From UBA1715 sp964346725 (lineage in GTDB: Bacteria > Bacteroidota > Bacteroidia > Bacteroidales > UBA1715), in contig CAYFVM010000002.1 of the NCBI GenBank assembly GCA_964346725.1, forward strand, positions 62,001 to 126,000: a DNA stretch of 64,000 nucleotides, given 5' to 3'. A model generated the notes under the pieces. It saw only the letters and a program-made list of their open reading frames with translations, was not told the DNA's origin and ran no database searches. Shown here piece by piece: positions 45,277 through 53,745 of this stretch. A program made the position numbers and the translations under genes. The first letter of the stretch is position 1, and each line of letters starts with the position of its first letter.

Positions 45277-45963
45277 ATGCAAGACAGCAGGATTGAGATA
45301 GATAACTTTTCTATTGATTGTGTTATATTCGGTTTTGATTCAGGAGAGTTAAAAGCATTGTTTATAAAAAGAAACACAGAACCTGATTTTGAGAAGATGG
45401 CTTTACCAGGAGGTTTTGTGTATATTGACGAAGACCTTGATGCTGCGCCAATGCGCCGTTTATATGATTTGACCGGCTTGACCGATATATACATGAAGCA
45501 AGTTGGCACTTTCGGACGTATTGATCGTTACCCGTTGCGCCGCGTTATTACCGTTGTGTATTATGCTTTGGTTCGTATTGCAAACTATTCAATTAAAATG
45601 GGACAGGATGCGTCAGAAATTCATTGGATTTCAGTTAAAGATATTCCAGATTTGGCTTTCGATCACAAAGAATTGTTCTTAGCTGCTTTGTCTAAACTTC
45701 AAGAACAGGTTCGTATTGACCCTATTATTTTCAATCTATTGCCACGCGATTTTTCATTGTCGGAACTTCAAGAAATATACGAAGCGGTAACTATGCAAAA
45801 GTTTGATAAACGTAATTTCCGTAAAAAAATGCTAAGCTTGAACATTCTTCACGATACAGGTAAAAAACAAAACAAAGTATCACATCGTGCAGCTCGTTTG
45901 TATAGCTTCGACCCAAAGGCGTATAAGAAAATGTTGGCTCATGGCCGCATGTTTGCTATATAG
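45277..45963 (+). CDS. Nudix-related transcriptional regulator (NrtR/AraR type)
   Basis: A 228-residue protein with an N-terminal Nudix fold (~8-140) and a C-terminal winged-helix-like region (~150-228, LSELQEIYEAVTMQKFDKRNFRKKML). The Nudix box reads GGFVYIDEDLDAAPMRRLYDLTGL: the catalytic REuxEE is RRLYDL, so hydrolase activity should be lost. This is the pattern of Nudix-related regulators, which in Bacteroidota often sense sugars or their phosphates and control carbohydrate genes. Lying 1 nt after the alpha-galactosidase gene, it likely controls galactoside use; the effector is inferred, not shown. Confidence 0.85.
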   Translation: MQDSRIEIDNFSIDCVIFGFDSGELKALFIKRNTEPDFEKMALPGGFVYIDEDLDAAPMRRLYDLTGLTDIYMKQVGTFGRIDRYPLRRVITVVYYALVRIANYSIKMGQDASEIHWISVKDIPDLAFDHKELFLAALSKLQEQVRIDPIIFNLLPRDFSLSELQEIYEAVTMQKFDKRNFRKKMLSLNILHDTGKKQNKVSHRAARLYSFDPKAYKKMLAHGRMFAI

Positions 45964-45974
45964 CTTTTATTGCG

Positions 45975-46820
45975 TTACGAAACAACCGATTCGCAAATAT
46001 AGTTTGGAATAATTCCTGTCGCAGCTATATCAAATTTTACATTTTTAGAAAGAGTATTGCCTGTAAGTACTAAACAGGTATCAATACCGAATTTGTTTCC
46101 TCCGAGTATGTCGGTTTCCAAGGTGTCTCCAACCATCAAAATATTTTTCTTTTCAATATTGTCAAATTGCTGAACGTGGGTTAAAGCAAAACTGAACATT
46201 TGAGAATCGGGTTTACCAAATCTAATAAAAACTTTCTGTACAAGAGATTCTAACAAATTGGCAACGCCACCGGTTGCAATTGCAACTTTATCTTTAGAAA
46301 GCGGATATGACGTATCGCTGTTTGCTACAATAATAGGCATTGTGTAGCGTCTCAGCAGATTAACCGTTTTGGATAAATCACGGTTCCAATCATAGCCTTC
46401 GTCATCGAGAAGAACCAGTAATTGGTAATTATCATCAACGTCAAGGTTAACATCGTGTATATTAATGGTTTTTACGCCATTCATCTGTATATATTCCGCA
46501 GAACTTTCTGTTCCCAAGTAAACTATGGTGCCACCAGTTATTTTTCGTTGTATAAATTCGCGCGCCAACATGCCAGATGATATTACTTTATCCCCGGTCA
46601 AAGAGTGTATACCTGCTTCTATAAATTTGTCAGCTAATTGCTGTGGGCTACGTGATGCATCGTTTGTAAGGAGAAATGATGTGATGTTTTTACTTTCTAG
46701 GAAAGAAAACATTTCATTTACGTTGGCAAAAATCCCTTTGTAATTGCGAAGAACTCCGTATGAGTCAAAAAATATTACTTTGTAATTTGCTGCTATTTCT
46801 TTAAATGATGAAATTTTCAT
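45975..46820 (-). CDS. HAD-IIA (NagD-like) hydrolase with an altered motif I
   Basis: A 281-residue HAD hydrolase with a IIA cap. Motif I is FFDSYGVL: nucleophile Asp19 is kept but the general-acid position (second Asp of DxD) is Tyr21. Motif II is LLTNDASRS, motif III lies around FGKPDSQMF, and motif IV is VGDTLETDILGG. Loss of the second Asp usually weakens phosphatase activity or changes the reaction, although some IIA subfamilies carry a non-Asp residue here. It is the last gene of a proB-amidotransferase-HAD set (gap 12 nt). Confidence 0.78.
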   Translation of the reverse strand: MKISSFKEIAANYKVIFFDSYGVLRNYKGIFANVNEMFSFLESKNITSFLLTNDASRSPQQLADKFIEAGIHSLTGDKVISSGMLAREFIQRKITGGTIVYLGTESSAEYIQMNGVKTINIHDVNLDVDDNYQLLVLLDDEGYDWNRDLSKTVNLLRRYTMPIIVANSDTSYPLSKDKVAIATGGVANLLESLVQKVFIRFGKPDSQMFSFALTHVQQFDNIEKKNILMVGDTLETDILGGNKFGIDTCLVLTGNTLSKNVKFDIAATGIIPNYICESVVS

Positions 46821-46832
46821 ATTTGTGTTTTT

Positions 46833-47534
46833 TTATAGCGAATTAATAAAAGCATCAAACACTTTTGTGTTGCCTTCATATTCGGTAAGCATTCTCTCCG
46901 GATGAAATTGAAGCCCAACCAAGAATTTGTGAGATGGCTCATAGACTGCTTCTATCAATCCATCAGCGCTTGTTGCCATTGGCATAAGTCCTTTACCTAT
47001 ATTTTCAATGCCTTGATGATGATAACTGTTGACTTGTATTTGTTCTTGTGCATACCATTCAAATAGTGGAGTATTGGGCTTTATAGTGATGGTATGACGG
47101 AAATCATCGTAATTATTGTAATCAATGTGTTTAACCTTTTCATTACCTTCGTTTACATCTTTATAAAGTGTGCCGCCAAGCATAACATTAATTATGTGCA
47201 AGCCACGACAAAATCCCATAATTGATTTATTGTGTTGATATGCGTGTGTAAAACAAGTGGTTTCTATTTCATCTTTTACCGTATCAAGTTCTTCTGGATT
47301 TGGATATGCGCAGTTGTACAGCGATGGATTCACATCACCGCCTTCTACCATAAGTATTCCATCATAGTCGCATAGATAGTGGGGTAAAACTTGTAATGTT
47401 TCTTTTGCAATGGGGATAATAATAGGCAGTACGTTGTGTTTGCAAAGAATTGATGCGTAAATTTCTGAAACCCAACCAACTCGTTTGTTTTTGCGGATAA
47501 GTCCACGACTTACGATTATTACTTTCTTTGCCAT
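46833..47534 (-). CDS. Class I glutamine amidotransferase-like hydrolase (peptidase C26, PuuD-like)
   Basis: A 233-residue protein related to gamma-glutamyl-GABA hydrolase. The nucleophile elbow is MGFCRGLHIINVMLGG (Cys ~108), with LQFHPERM supplying the His-Glu pair and GGDVNPSLY near the N-terminus. Such enzymes cut gamma-glutamyl amides. It abuts proB directly (no bases between stop and start), so a role in gamma-glutamyl metabolism is plausible but unproven. Confidence 0.83.
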   Translation of the reverse strand: MAKKVIIVSRGLIRKNKRVGWVSEIYASILCKHNVLPIIIPIAKETLQVLPHYLCDYDGILMVEGGDVNPSLYNCAYPNPEELDTVKDEIETTCFTHAYQHNKSIMGFCRGLHIINVMLGGTLYKDVNEGNEKVKHIDYNNYDDFRHTITIKPNTPLFEWYAQEQIQVNSYHHQGIENIGKGLMPMATSADGLIEAVYEPSHKFLVGLQFHPERMLTEYEGNTKVFDAFINSL

Positions 47535-48338
47535 TTACGCCTTCTTAGGATCTACAAACAAGGTACCAATGTCTTTGCCATCGAATATGTCATAGAGTAT
47601 TTCCGGTTTGTCACCATTAGCAATAATAGTATCAATATTGTCTTTCTGGCATATTTTTACCGCCGAAATTTTTGTTGACATTCCGCCCGTTCCGAAACTT
47701 GTGCCGGCTGAGCCTGCTGCATTAGAGATTTCGTCGTTTACTTCTGTTATAATCGCAATACGTTTAGCAGCGGGATTTTTGCGTGGGTCTTTATCAAAAA
47801 ATCCGTCAATATCAGAGAGAATAATAAGTAAGTCCGCTTTGCAAATGCAGGCAACCATTGCCGAAAGAGTATCGTTGTCGCCAATTTCAATTTCATCGGT
47901 AGCAACGGTATCGTTTTCGTTTACAATAGGCACAACTCCCATTTCAAGCAATTTTGCAAACGTATTTTCTGCATTTCTGTGCTTTTCTTTGTTTGTTATA
48001 ACATCGTAGGTGAGCAATACTTGTCCAATGTTTATGTTATGTTCTGAGAAAAATTTTCGATATATTTTAGCGAGAATAGCTTGGCCAATAGCTGCCATAG
48101 CTTGTTTTCCCGGAATGGTGTTAGGACGTTTCTTTTTCCCTAATTTACCCACACCTACAGCAATAGAACCTGACGAAACAAGAACTATCTGTTTACCTTG
48201 TGCCTGCAGTGTCGCAACAACATTTGTTATGTGTTCTATACGTCTAAGATTCAACTTCCCGTTGGGAAACGTGAGCGACGAAGTCCCGATTTTTATTACT
48301 ATGCGCCGTTTGCTCGATAAAGTTTCTCTATAATTCAT
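47535..48338 (-). CDS. proB: ProB, glutamate 5-kinase
   Basis: Phosphorylates the gamma-carboxyl of glutamate in the first step of proline synthesis. The 267-residue protein is the short form without a PUA domain. Motifs: VIKIGTSSL (Lys16), LVSSGSIAVG (~54-62), NENDTVATDEIEIGDNDTLSA (~140-160), LSDIDGFFDKDP and SFGTGGMSTK (~214-223). All functional sites seem intact, in contrast to the paralogue at 11584-12249. The usual partner proA is not adjacent. A -7 box lies 20 nt upstream. Confidence 0.93.
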   Translation of the reverse strand: MNYRETLSSKRRIVIKIGTSSLTFPNGKLNLRRIEHITNVVATLQAQGKQIVLVSSGSIAVGVGKLGKKKRPNTIPGKQAMAAIGQAILAKIYRKFFSEHNINIGQVLLTYDVITNKEKHRNAENTFAKLLEMGVVPIVNENDTVATDEIEIGDNDTLSAMVACICKADLLIILSDIDGFFDKDPRKNPAAKRIAIITEVNDEISNAAGSAGTSFGTGGMSTKISAVKICQKDNIDTIIANGDKPEILYDIFDGKDIGTLFVDPKKA

Positions 48339-48357
48339 CTCTATTGTAAATGGGTTA

Positions 48358-48365
48358 CAAAGGTA
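48358..48365 (-). promoter_or_regulatory. -7 box for proB
   Basis: Read on the minus strand, TACCTTTG matches TAnnTTTG, 19 nt before the proB ATG at 48338. Confidence 0.5.
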
Positions 48366-48431
48366 TTATAAAATTGCGATTTTTTAATTTTTTGTTTCTG
48401 AATACATTTTTTAACAAACTATGTTTGTCTA

Positions 48432-50471
48432 TTATAGTAGTGATAATTGTTGTCCAACTTGAGGTTTCGGTCTTTCTTCGTTAAGTCCAATCATTTTGTA
48501 AAATTCTTGTTCGGAGATAATTTGTACTCCAAATGTTTGTGCTTTTTCAAGTTTACTTGGACCAATTCCTTCGCCGGCAAGCATGAATGAGGTGCTTTTT
48601 GAAACGCTGGAAACATTTTTACCTCCGTTTGCTTCAATCAGTTCTTTCATTTCATCACGGCTATGTTGTATAAACGTACCCGAAATAACAATGGTTTTGC
48701 CTTCTAATGCAGATGAAGTTGGTGTTTCTAATTTTTGTAGTTCAAATAGAACACCATGGTTTCGTAATTTCTCAATGATTGCAAGATTTTCGGCATCGCT
48801 GAAAAAGTTTTTGATGCTTTGAGCAACAATACCGCCCACATCTTCGGTCTGTTGTAGTTCATCAAGTGATGCGTTCATTAAGGTATCGATAGAGTTAAAT
48901 TTTTTTGCAAGTGTTTTTGCACTCGCATCGCCAATGTGACGAATGCCGAGAGCGTATAGAACACGAGGGAATGGTACTTGTTTCGATGCTTCAATGCTAT
49001 CTATGAGGTTGCGCGCAGATTTCTCGGCAAAACGTTCCAGACGAATAACATCGGCGAATTTTAGTGTATAGAAGTCGGCATAATTTCTCAACAAACCTGC
49101 ATTAAAAAGTTGTTCTATTGTAGCCCCTGCAAGTGCTATGTTCATGGCTTTTCGGCTCACAAAGTGTTCTATTCTCCCTTTAATTTGCGGCGGGCATTGT
49201 TTTGAGTTGGGACAGTAGTAGTTTGCCTCGTCTTCCATTCGTACAAGTTCTGCACCACATTCCGGGCAATGGGTAATGAATTCCATAGGTCTAGAATCAG
49301 ACGTGCGTGCATCTTTGTCTATACCTACAACTTTGGGGATAATTTCGCCTCCTTTTTCTATGTACACATAGTCATTGATCCGAATACCCAATTCTTTCAT
49401 TTGATCGGCATTGTAGAGGCTGGCACGTTTTATAACGGTTCCTGCGAGCTGTACCGGTTCAAGATTCGCCACCGGTGTAATCGTACCTTGTCGTCCAACT
49501 TGGAAGTCAATAGAAAGGAGTTTTGTTCGAGCTTGTTCTGCCTTGAATTTGAACGCAATTGCCCATCGTGGGGTTTTGGCGGTCATGCCTAATTCTTGTT
49601 GTAAAGAAATGGAGTCAACTTTAATGACAATTCCATCTGTATCAAAAGGTAAGGTTTTTCGTTTGGTGTCCCATTTGCTAATGAAAGCATATACATCATC
49701 TATCGTTTTGCATTGCTCCGAAAGCTCGGGAATGTTGAATCCCCAAGAACGAGCAATAGCCAAATTTTCAAAATGAGAATCGGAAGGGCATTCTGATGGA
49801 ATGTAGTACATATTTGCTTGTAATGGGCGGCGAGCAACTTCGCGTGAATTTTGCAGTTTGAGTGAACCAGCAGCTGCGTTTCTTGGGTTAGCAAATGGTA
49901 GTTCTCCTGCTTCTATTCGGTCTTCGTTAAACGCATCAAATCCGGCACGGGGCATAACTACTTCACCACGAATTTCAAGTTCTTCTGGGTAGTCTCCATG
50001 AAGTTGCAGAGGAATGGTTTTGATGGTTTTGGCATTATTGGTAATGTCGTCGCCTTGAATACCGTCACCACGTGTAAGGGCACGAGTTAATTTACCATTT
50101 TTGTATTGTAGAGAAATAGCAACGCCATCGTATTTTAGTTCGCACGTATATACAAATTGTTCTTTGCCAATGGCTTTGCGTATTCGTGAGTCAAATTCTT
50201 GTAAATCTTCTAATGAATAGCTGTTTGCAAGTGAAAGCATTGGATATTCGTGAACAACTTGTGTAAATGCCATTTCTAGGTCACTGCCAACTCGTTGTGT
50301 AGGAGACGTAGGATCGAAATATTCTGGATGGAGCGTTTCCAATTCTTGTAATTCTTTGAGCAACGAGTCAAATTCATAATCAGAAATTTCGGGTGTGCTT
50401 TTTACATAGTAATTGTAGTTGTGCTTGTGAAGCAGTTTTCGTAGTTCGGTAATTCGTTCTAATGCAGTCAT
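48432..50471 (-). CDS. ligA: LigA, NAD-dependent DNA ligase
   Basis: Seals nicks in replication and repair using NAD. The 679-residue protein has the adenylation motif CELKYDGVAISL (AMP-accepting Lys113), the NAD-binding Ia domain at the N-terminus, an OB fold, a four-Cys zinc finger (CPECGAEL...YYCPNSKQC), helix-hairpin-helix repeats and a BRCT domain (GKTIVISGTFIQHSRDEM). The extreme C-terminus, GQQLSLL, resembles a sliding-clamp-binding peptide. It lies 43 nt after dprA with no obvious promoter between them. Confidence 0.96.
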   Translation of the reverse strand: MTALERITELRKLLHKHNYNYYVKSTPEISDYEFDSLLKELQELETLHPEYFDPTSPTQRVGSDLEMAFTQVVHEYPMLSLANSYSLEDLQEFDSRIRKAIGKEQFVYTCELKYDGVAISLQYKNGKLTRALTRGDGIQGDDITNNAKTIKTIPLQLHGDYPEELEIRGEVVMPRAGFDAFNEDRIEAGELPFANPRNAAAGSLKLQNSREVARRPLQANMYYIPSECPSDSHFENLAIARSWGFNIPELSEQCKTIDDVYAFISKWDTKRKTLPFDTDGIVIKVDSISLQQELGMTAKTPRWAIAFKFKAEQARTKLLSIDFQVGRQGTITPVANLEPVQLAGTVIKRASLYNADQMKELGIRINDYVYIEKGGEIIPKVVGIDKDARTSDSRPMEFITHCPECGAELVRMEDEANYYCPNSKQCPPQIKGRIEHFVSRKAMNIALAGATIEQLFNAGLLRNYADFYTLKFADVIRLERFAEKSARNLIDSIEASKQVPFPRVLYALGIRHIGDASAKTLAKKFNSIDTLMNASLDELQQTEDVGGIVAQSIKNFFSDAENLAIIEKLRNHGVLFELQKLETPTSSALEGKTIVISGTFIQHSRDEMKELIEANGGKNVSSVSKSTSFMLAGEGIGPSKLEKAQTFGVQIISEQEFYKMIGLNEERPKPQVGQQLSLL

Positions 50472-50514
50472 TGTATTCGTTATATATTCCGAAAAATACT
50501 AAAAAAATGAATAC

Positions 50515-51618
50515 CTAGTTGTTGCGAAAGCATTTTCCCGGTAAACAAGTTATTAATCCTTTGAATTCCATGTTGAGCAAGAGAGCTGACAGTTTGCTCA
50601 TCGGTATACCACAGTCTATTGCGATTATATCAATGGAAGAATCCGGTTTTTGGGTGAGGTAATCTGTGATTTTCTGTTCTTCGAGAGTGAGGTTTTCAAA
50701 TAAAGATTGTTGAATGTGTTTTTCAGCGGACGTTTTTATATCCCAGTTGAGTAGTTTCTCCAAGTCATCTCCCGATTCTATAAGTGCGGCTTTGTTTTCT
50801 TTGATTAATTGATTGCAACCAACCGAACAACGATTTCCTATATTGCCTGGAAATGCGCACACATCGCGATTGTATTGGTTTGCTAAACTTGCGGTAATTA
50901 ATGAACCACCTTTTGCTTTACTTTCAACTACAATAGTAGCATCGGAAAGGGCGGCAATAATTCTATTACGGCGAACAAAAAGTTTGCTATCAAATTTTGT
51001 CTGAGAGTGATATTCCGACATAACGCATCCTTGTTTTGAGATCGATTGTGCAAGTTCTATATGATTTACAGGTGAAATTTGTGCTAGTTGTGTGCCTAGT
51101 ACGGCAATTGTTTGAAGACCGGCAGCCAAAGCTTCTCGGTGGGCGCAACTGTCAATGCCAAATGCAAGACCACTCACAATAGTAGGATTGTGGCGTTTTA
51201 TGTCTTGTATGAGTTGCTTGCAACATTGCCGTCCGTAGTCGGTAGCAGTACGCGTACCCACAATACTAATAAACTTTGAAGAATTAAAATCAGTATCTCC
51301 TTTGTAATAGAATAGCAGAGGAGCATCTTCGCAATTTTTCATGCGATAGGGGTAATCATCTTCTGTGTAAACGAGGCTTTTTATATTGTTTTTCTCAATA
51401 TATGCAAGTTCTTGTTCGGCTAAAGCAAGTACGTTGTTTTCTTTTATTTCCTTTACAATGGTTGGGCCAATGTTTGGTATTTTGCTTATTCGTGAGGACT
51501 TCTCTTTAAATATAAGTTCAGGGCTACCGAGATACGAAATGAGCAATTTAGCTTTAATAGGACCCACCTCTTGCAGCATTGATGTTGCAATGTAATAGAA
51601 TAATTCGTCTTGTTTCAT
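50515..51618 (-). CDS. dprA: DprA, DNA-processing protein
   Basis: Loads RecA onto incoming single-stranded DNA during natural transformation. The 367-residue protein has an N-terminal helix-hairpin-helix-like region (ISKIPNIGPTIVKEI, ~43-57), a Rossmann-like DprA core (ISIVGTRTATDYG, IVSGLAFGIDSCAHREAL, VVESKAKGGSLITA) and a C-terminal winged-helix domain (~300-367). All core motifs are kept. It starts 7 nt after a lipoprotein gene, so it may be cotranscribed with that envelope group. Confidence 0.92.
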   Translation of the reverse strand: MKQDELFYYIATSMLQEVGPIKAKLLISYLGSPELIFKEKSSRISKIPNIGPTIVKEIKENNVLALAEQELAYIEKNNIKSLVYTEDDYPYRMKNCEDAPLLFYYKGDTDFNSSKFISIVGTRTATDYGRQCCKQLIQDIKRHNPTIVSGLAFGIDSCAHREALAAGLQTIAVLGTQLAQISPVNHIELAQSISKQGCVMSEYHSQTKFDSKLFVRRNRIIAALSDATIVVESKAKGGSLITASLANQYNRDVCAFPGNIGNRCSVGCNQLIKENKAALIESGDDLEKLLNWDIKTSAEKHIQQSLFENLTLEEQKITDYLTQKPDSSIDIIAIDCGIPMSKLSALLLNMEFKGLITCLPGKCFRNN

Positions 51619-51625
51619 GACAAAG

Positions 51626-52606
51626 TTATTTCCCTTTGTCGTGATTTTTTAAGTACATGACAAATGGTATTGTTTTTATTAATTCAGATTGTGTGTTGTC
51701 GTCTGTAACATGGTAAAAATGGCGAATAGGAGCAATTCCTTTTACCTCTTTGACTATTTCCATAGTGGTATTGTTTAGATACCAATCTTCTATGAATGCA
51801 AGTCCTTTAATTTCTTTAAAGTCTATGTCTTTGTCAACGCAAATAGAGTCGAGTTCTCCTGTTTCATCGTTGACTGTTGTGTAGCAGTCTGTTTCTTTTC
51901 CTAACGATTCAAGAACCTCGTTAAGGTTTCGCGGTTGCAATGAATCGCGAAAATTGAAACTGTAACAAGGAACTGTGCCACTGATAGCTTTTTCAATAAT
52001 AGTTTTAACAACCTGATTAACTTGTATGTTTTCAAGAAATTCAGGATTATCAATATTTACGAGCGAAACCTCATAGGAAACATCTTTTGCTAAAAGAGTT
52101 AGTTTAGGCCTTTTTGTTTTTGTTGTGTCCTTAAATTCATATCGTGCAACGATTGATTTTGTGGGAATCTCACTTCTATACTCATCCTTTCGTATGAATT
52201 CACGGACAAGAGAATACGAAGTTACTTTTTTCGTCATTAAAAATTGTGCCGAATCGAAAGCCCATTCTTCTTCAAATAATAAAGATTTTTGTTCATCAAG
52301 AGAAAATTCGTCTTTGAATTTTGTTTGAATGTCTTCTTTGTTACAAACGATGTCTGAGAAAGGAAGATATGCCGTAATTTCGCCACGGAGAGTTTTTTCT
52401 TGGAGTGTGGTGACGAGTTTTGCATAGTCAATAGATTTGAAGAAAAAATACTCCTTTGGAATATACATTTCTTGAGCATAGGTAATGCACGATTTAGGAG
52501 CAATAAAATTGTTTACAAATGTGTCGGTTTTTTTCTCGATACGTTTGTGATTGCACGAAGAAAAGACTATTAAACTTGTTATTATGAAGGTTAATAATTT
52601 CCTCAT
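51626..52606 (-). CDS. GldN/PorN-like lipoprotein with two similar halves
   Basis: A 326-residue predicted lipoprotein (lipobox VFSSC, Cys18). Two halves share a pattern: residues ~60-140 (LQEKTLRGEITAY, then LLFEEEWAFDSAQF) and ~198-300 (IEKAISGTVPCY, LGKETD, then LAFIEDWYLNNTTMEIVKEVKGIAPI). The pattern short helix, G.ItAY, then E(E/D)W.fd followed by v.giaPi resembles the T9SS ring proteins GldN/PorN. This similarity was spotted by eye and the protein is not encoded with gldKLM, so it may be a relative with its own role. It is preceded 2 nt upstream by a small barrel gene. Confidence 0.6.
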   Translation of the reverse strand: MRKLLTFIITSLIVFSSCNHKRIEKKTDTFVNNFIAPKSCITYAQEMYIPKEYFFFKSIDYAKLVTTLQEKTLRGEITAYLPFSDIVCNKEDIQTKFKDEFSLDEQKSLLFEEEWAFDSAQFLMTKKVTSYSLVREFIRKDEYRSEIPTKSIVARYEFKDTTKTKRPKLTLLAKDVSYEVSLVNIDNPEFLENIQVNQVVKTIIEKAISGTVPCYSFNFRDSLQPRNLNEVLESLGKETDCYTTVNDETGELDSICVDKDIDFKEIKGLAFIEDWYLNNTTMEIVKEVKGIAPIRHFYHVTDDNTQSELIKTIPFVMYLKNHDKGK

Positions 52607-52608
52607 CT

Positions 52609-53148
52609 CTATTTATATTGGTTTCTCGTGATAAAACGAATAGTAAGTACGACAGATTTAGCATTTAAGCGATATCTATTTGCCTCTCGTACATAATTTT
52701 TGTAGTAAGCTTTTATAGATGGTCTCCATTCTATGCAAATATTGATAGGAACTTTATCAAAAGAGTAACCTGTTCCAATAGATGCTACTGGTCCAAAATA
52801 ATATTTTTCAAGAGACGTTTCTATTTCTTTATTTGCAGACATGTAGCCACCAAAAATACCAAGACCGCTATACCAACGAAGGTTTGAAGCAACATTAGGG
52901 TATGGGGCAACGTATTTTGCAAGGATTGCTCCTTCATATATGACAGTAAAATCAGTGATTGCCATCATATTTATACCAAACTGTGGCGAAAAAAAACCTT
53001 CATAATCTAAACCGGCAAGATATGCTTCAGCACTTGCAATTTCACCGCGAAATCCAAATCCATTTCTGTACCATTTTTGGTTGTCACGTTGTGCAAATGA
53101 GCTTAATGTGCAAAGGCTTATTGTTAATATACATAAAAGTTTCTTCAT
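52609..53148 (-). CDS. Small outer-membrane beta-barrel protein, unknown function
   Basis: A 179-residue protein with a clear signal peptide (KLLCILTISLCTLSSFAQ, cleavage ~residue 19). The remainder is rich in alternating aromatic and small residues and reads as amphipathic strands (FGFRGEIASAEAYLAGLDYEG, WYSGLGIFGGYM, GPVASIGTGYSF), ending in VVLTIRFITRN, consistent with an eight-strand barrel. No family is recognised with confidence. It is between an upstream membrane protein (abutting) and the GldN-like lipoprotein (2-nt gap), so the three likely work together at the envelope. Confidence 0.65.
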   Translation of the reverse strand: MKKLLCILTISLCTLSSFAQRDNQKWYRNGFGFRGEIASAEAYLAGLDYEGFFSPQFGINMMAITDFTVIYEGAILAKYVAPYPNVASNLRWYSGLGIFGGYMSANKEIETSLEKYYFGPVASIGTGYSFDKVPINICIEWRPSIKAYYKNYVREANRYRLNAKSVVLTIRFITRNQYK

Positions 53149-53646
53149 TTACTTAGTATATTGGTTTAACAAATCTTTTATCTGTTGAATGTCTTCTTCT
53201 TCAAGTGAATTGAGACTTATGGCAGGATATTTTGCCATTTGGTTGTTTCCCATTTTTTGGTACAGAATCAAATCAGTGTCTTTGTCGTTTTTGACAATTT
53301 CGTACTTTCTGAACGCATCAAATGGAATCTTGTATGTATTGCATTTTTGCATCAGCAGTTGAATGTGGTAAAAACGAAATACAAGATTTTGCTTGTCTTC
53401 ATCAGATATGTATATAAAATTGAGACGTTGTTTGTGTCTCAAATAAATAACTAAGGCATAGATCCCAATTGCAACAAGAATAAATAAAGTGGATTGGAGA
53501 GCATTTAATGGGTTGATTTCTACACCAAATTCGCGTAAAAATGTTGCGGAAAGTGGAATGTATACACAGATTGTTGTAATACCAACAACTCCAATTGTTT
53601 TCCAAATTTTAAGTTTACTAGCATATTGTTCGTTATGTATTACCAT
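53149..53646 (-). CDS. Two-helix membrane protein, unknown function
   Basis: A 165-residue protein with two membrane helices (~16-34 and ~48-68) and a soluble C-terminal half (~70-165) whose pattern (NFIYISDEDKQNLVFRFYHIQLL, PFDAFRKYEIVKNDKD) resembles a PH-like or YcxB-like cytoplasmic domain. I do not recognise a family with certainty. It is the first gene of a tightly packed minus-strand set (abutting the barrel gene), with a -7 box 24 nt upstream, and is divergent from ychF. Confidence 0.62.
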   Translation of the reverse strand: MVIHNEQYASKLKIWKTIGVVGITTICVYIPLSATFLREFGVEINPLNALQSTLFILVAIGIYALVIYLRHKQRLNFIYISDEDKQNLVFRFYHIQLLMQKCNTYKIPFDAFRKYEIVKNDKDTDLILYQKMGNNQMAKYPAISLNSLEEEDIQQIKDLLNQYTK

Positions 53647-53669
53647 TTATCTCCGAAAAATGTTTATTG

Positions 53670-53677
53670 CAAATATA
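53670..53677 (-). promoter_or_regulatory. -7 box for the membrane protein-barrel-lipoprotein-dprA series
   Basis: Read on the minus strand, TATATTTG matches TAnnTTTG, 23 nt before ATG 53646. It shares the ~100-nt intergenic region with a plus-strand promoter for ychF. Confidence 0.6.
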
Positions 53678-53721
53678 TGGAAATGTTGACACATTAGTTT
53701 ACATATTAAATTTAAAAAAAC

Positions 53722-53729
53722 TATTTTTG
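53722..53729 (+). promoter_or_regulatory. -7 box for ychF
   Basis: TATTTTTG matches TAnnTTTG, 16 nt before the ychF ATG. A TTTA at 53698-53701 (20-nt spacing) could serve as a weak -33 element. Confidence 0.6.
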
Positions 53730-53745
53730 CAAAAAATAATAATTT

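Noticed and set aside
48414..48428. Short palindrome ACAAAC-TAT-GTTTGT after ligA as a terminator
   Set aside because: The stem is only 6 bp and no T-run follows on the minus strand.
51621..51628. Minus-strand TAACTTTG as promoter for dprA
   Set aside because: It is only 2 nt from the dprA ATG, too close for a normal start site.
53686..53691. TTGACA as a sigma70-type -35 element upstream of ychF
   Set aside because: Bacteroidota primary sigma factors do not use this element, and the TATTTTTG box fits the phylum consensus better.
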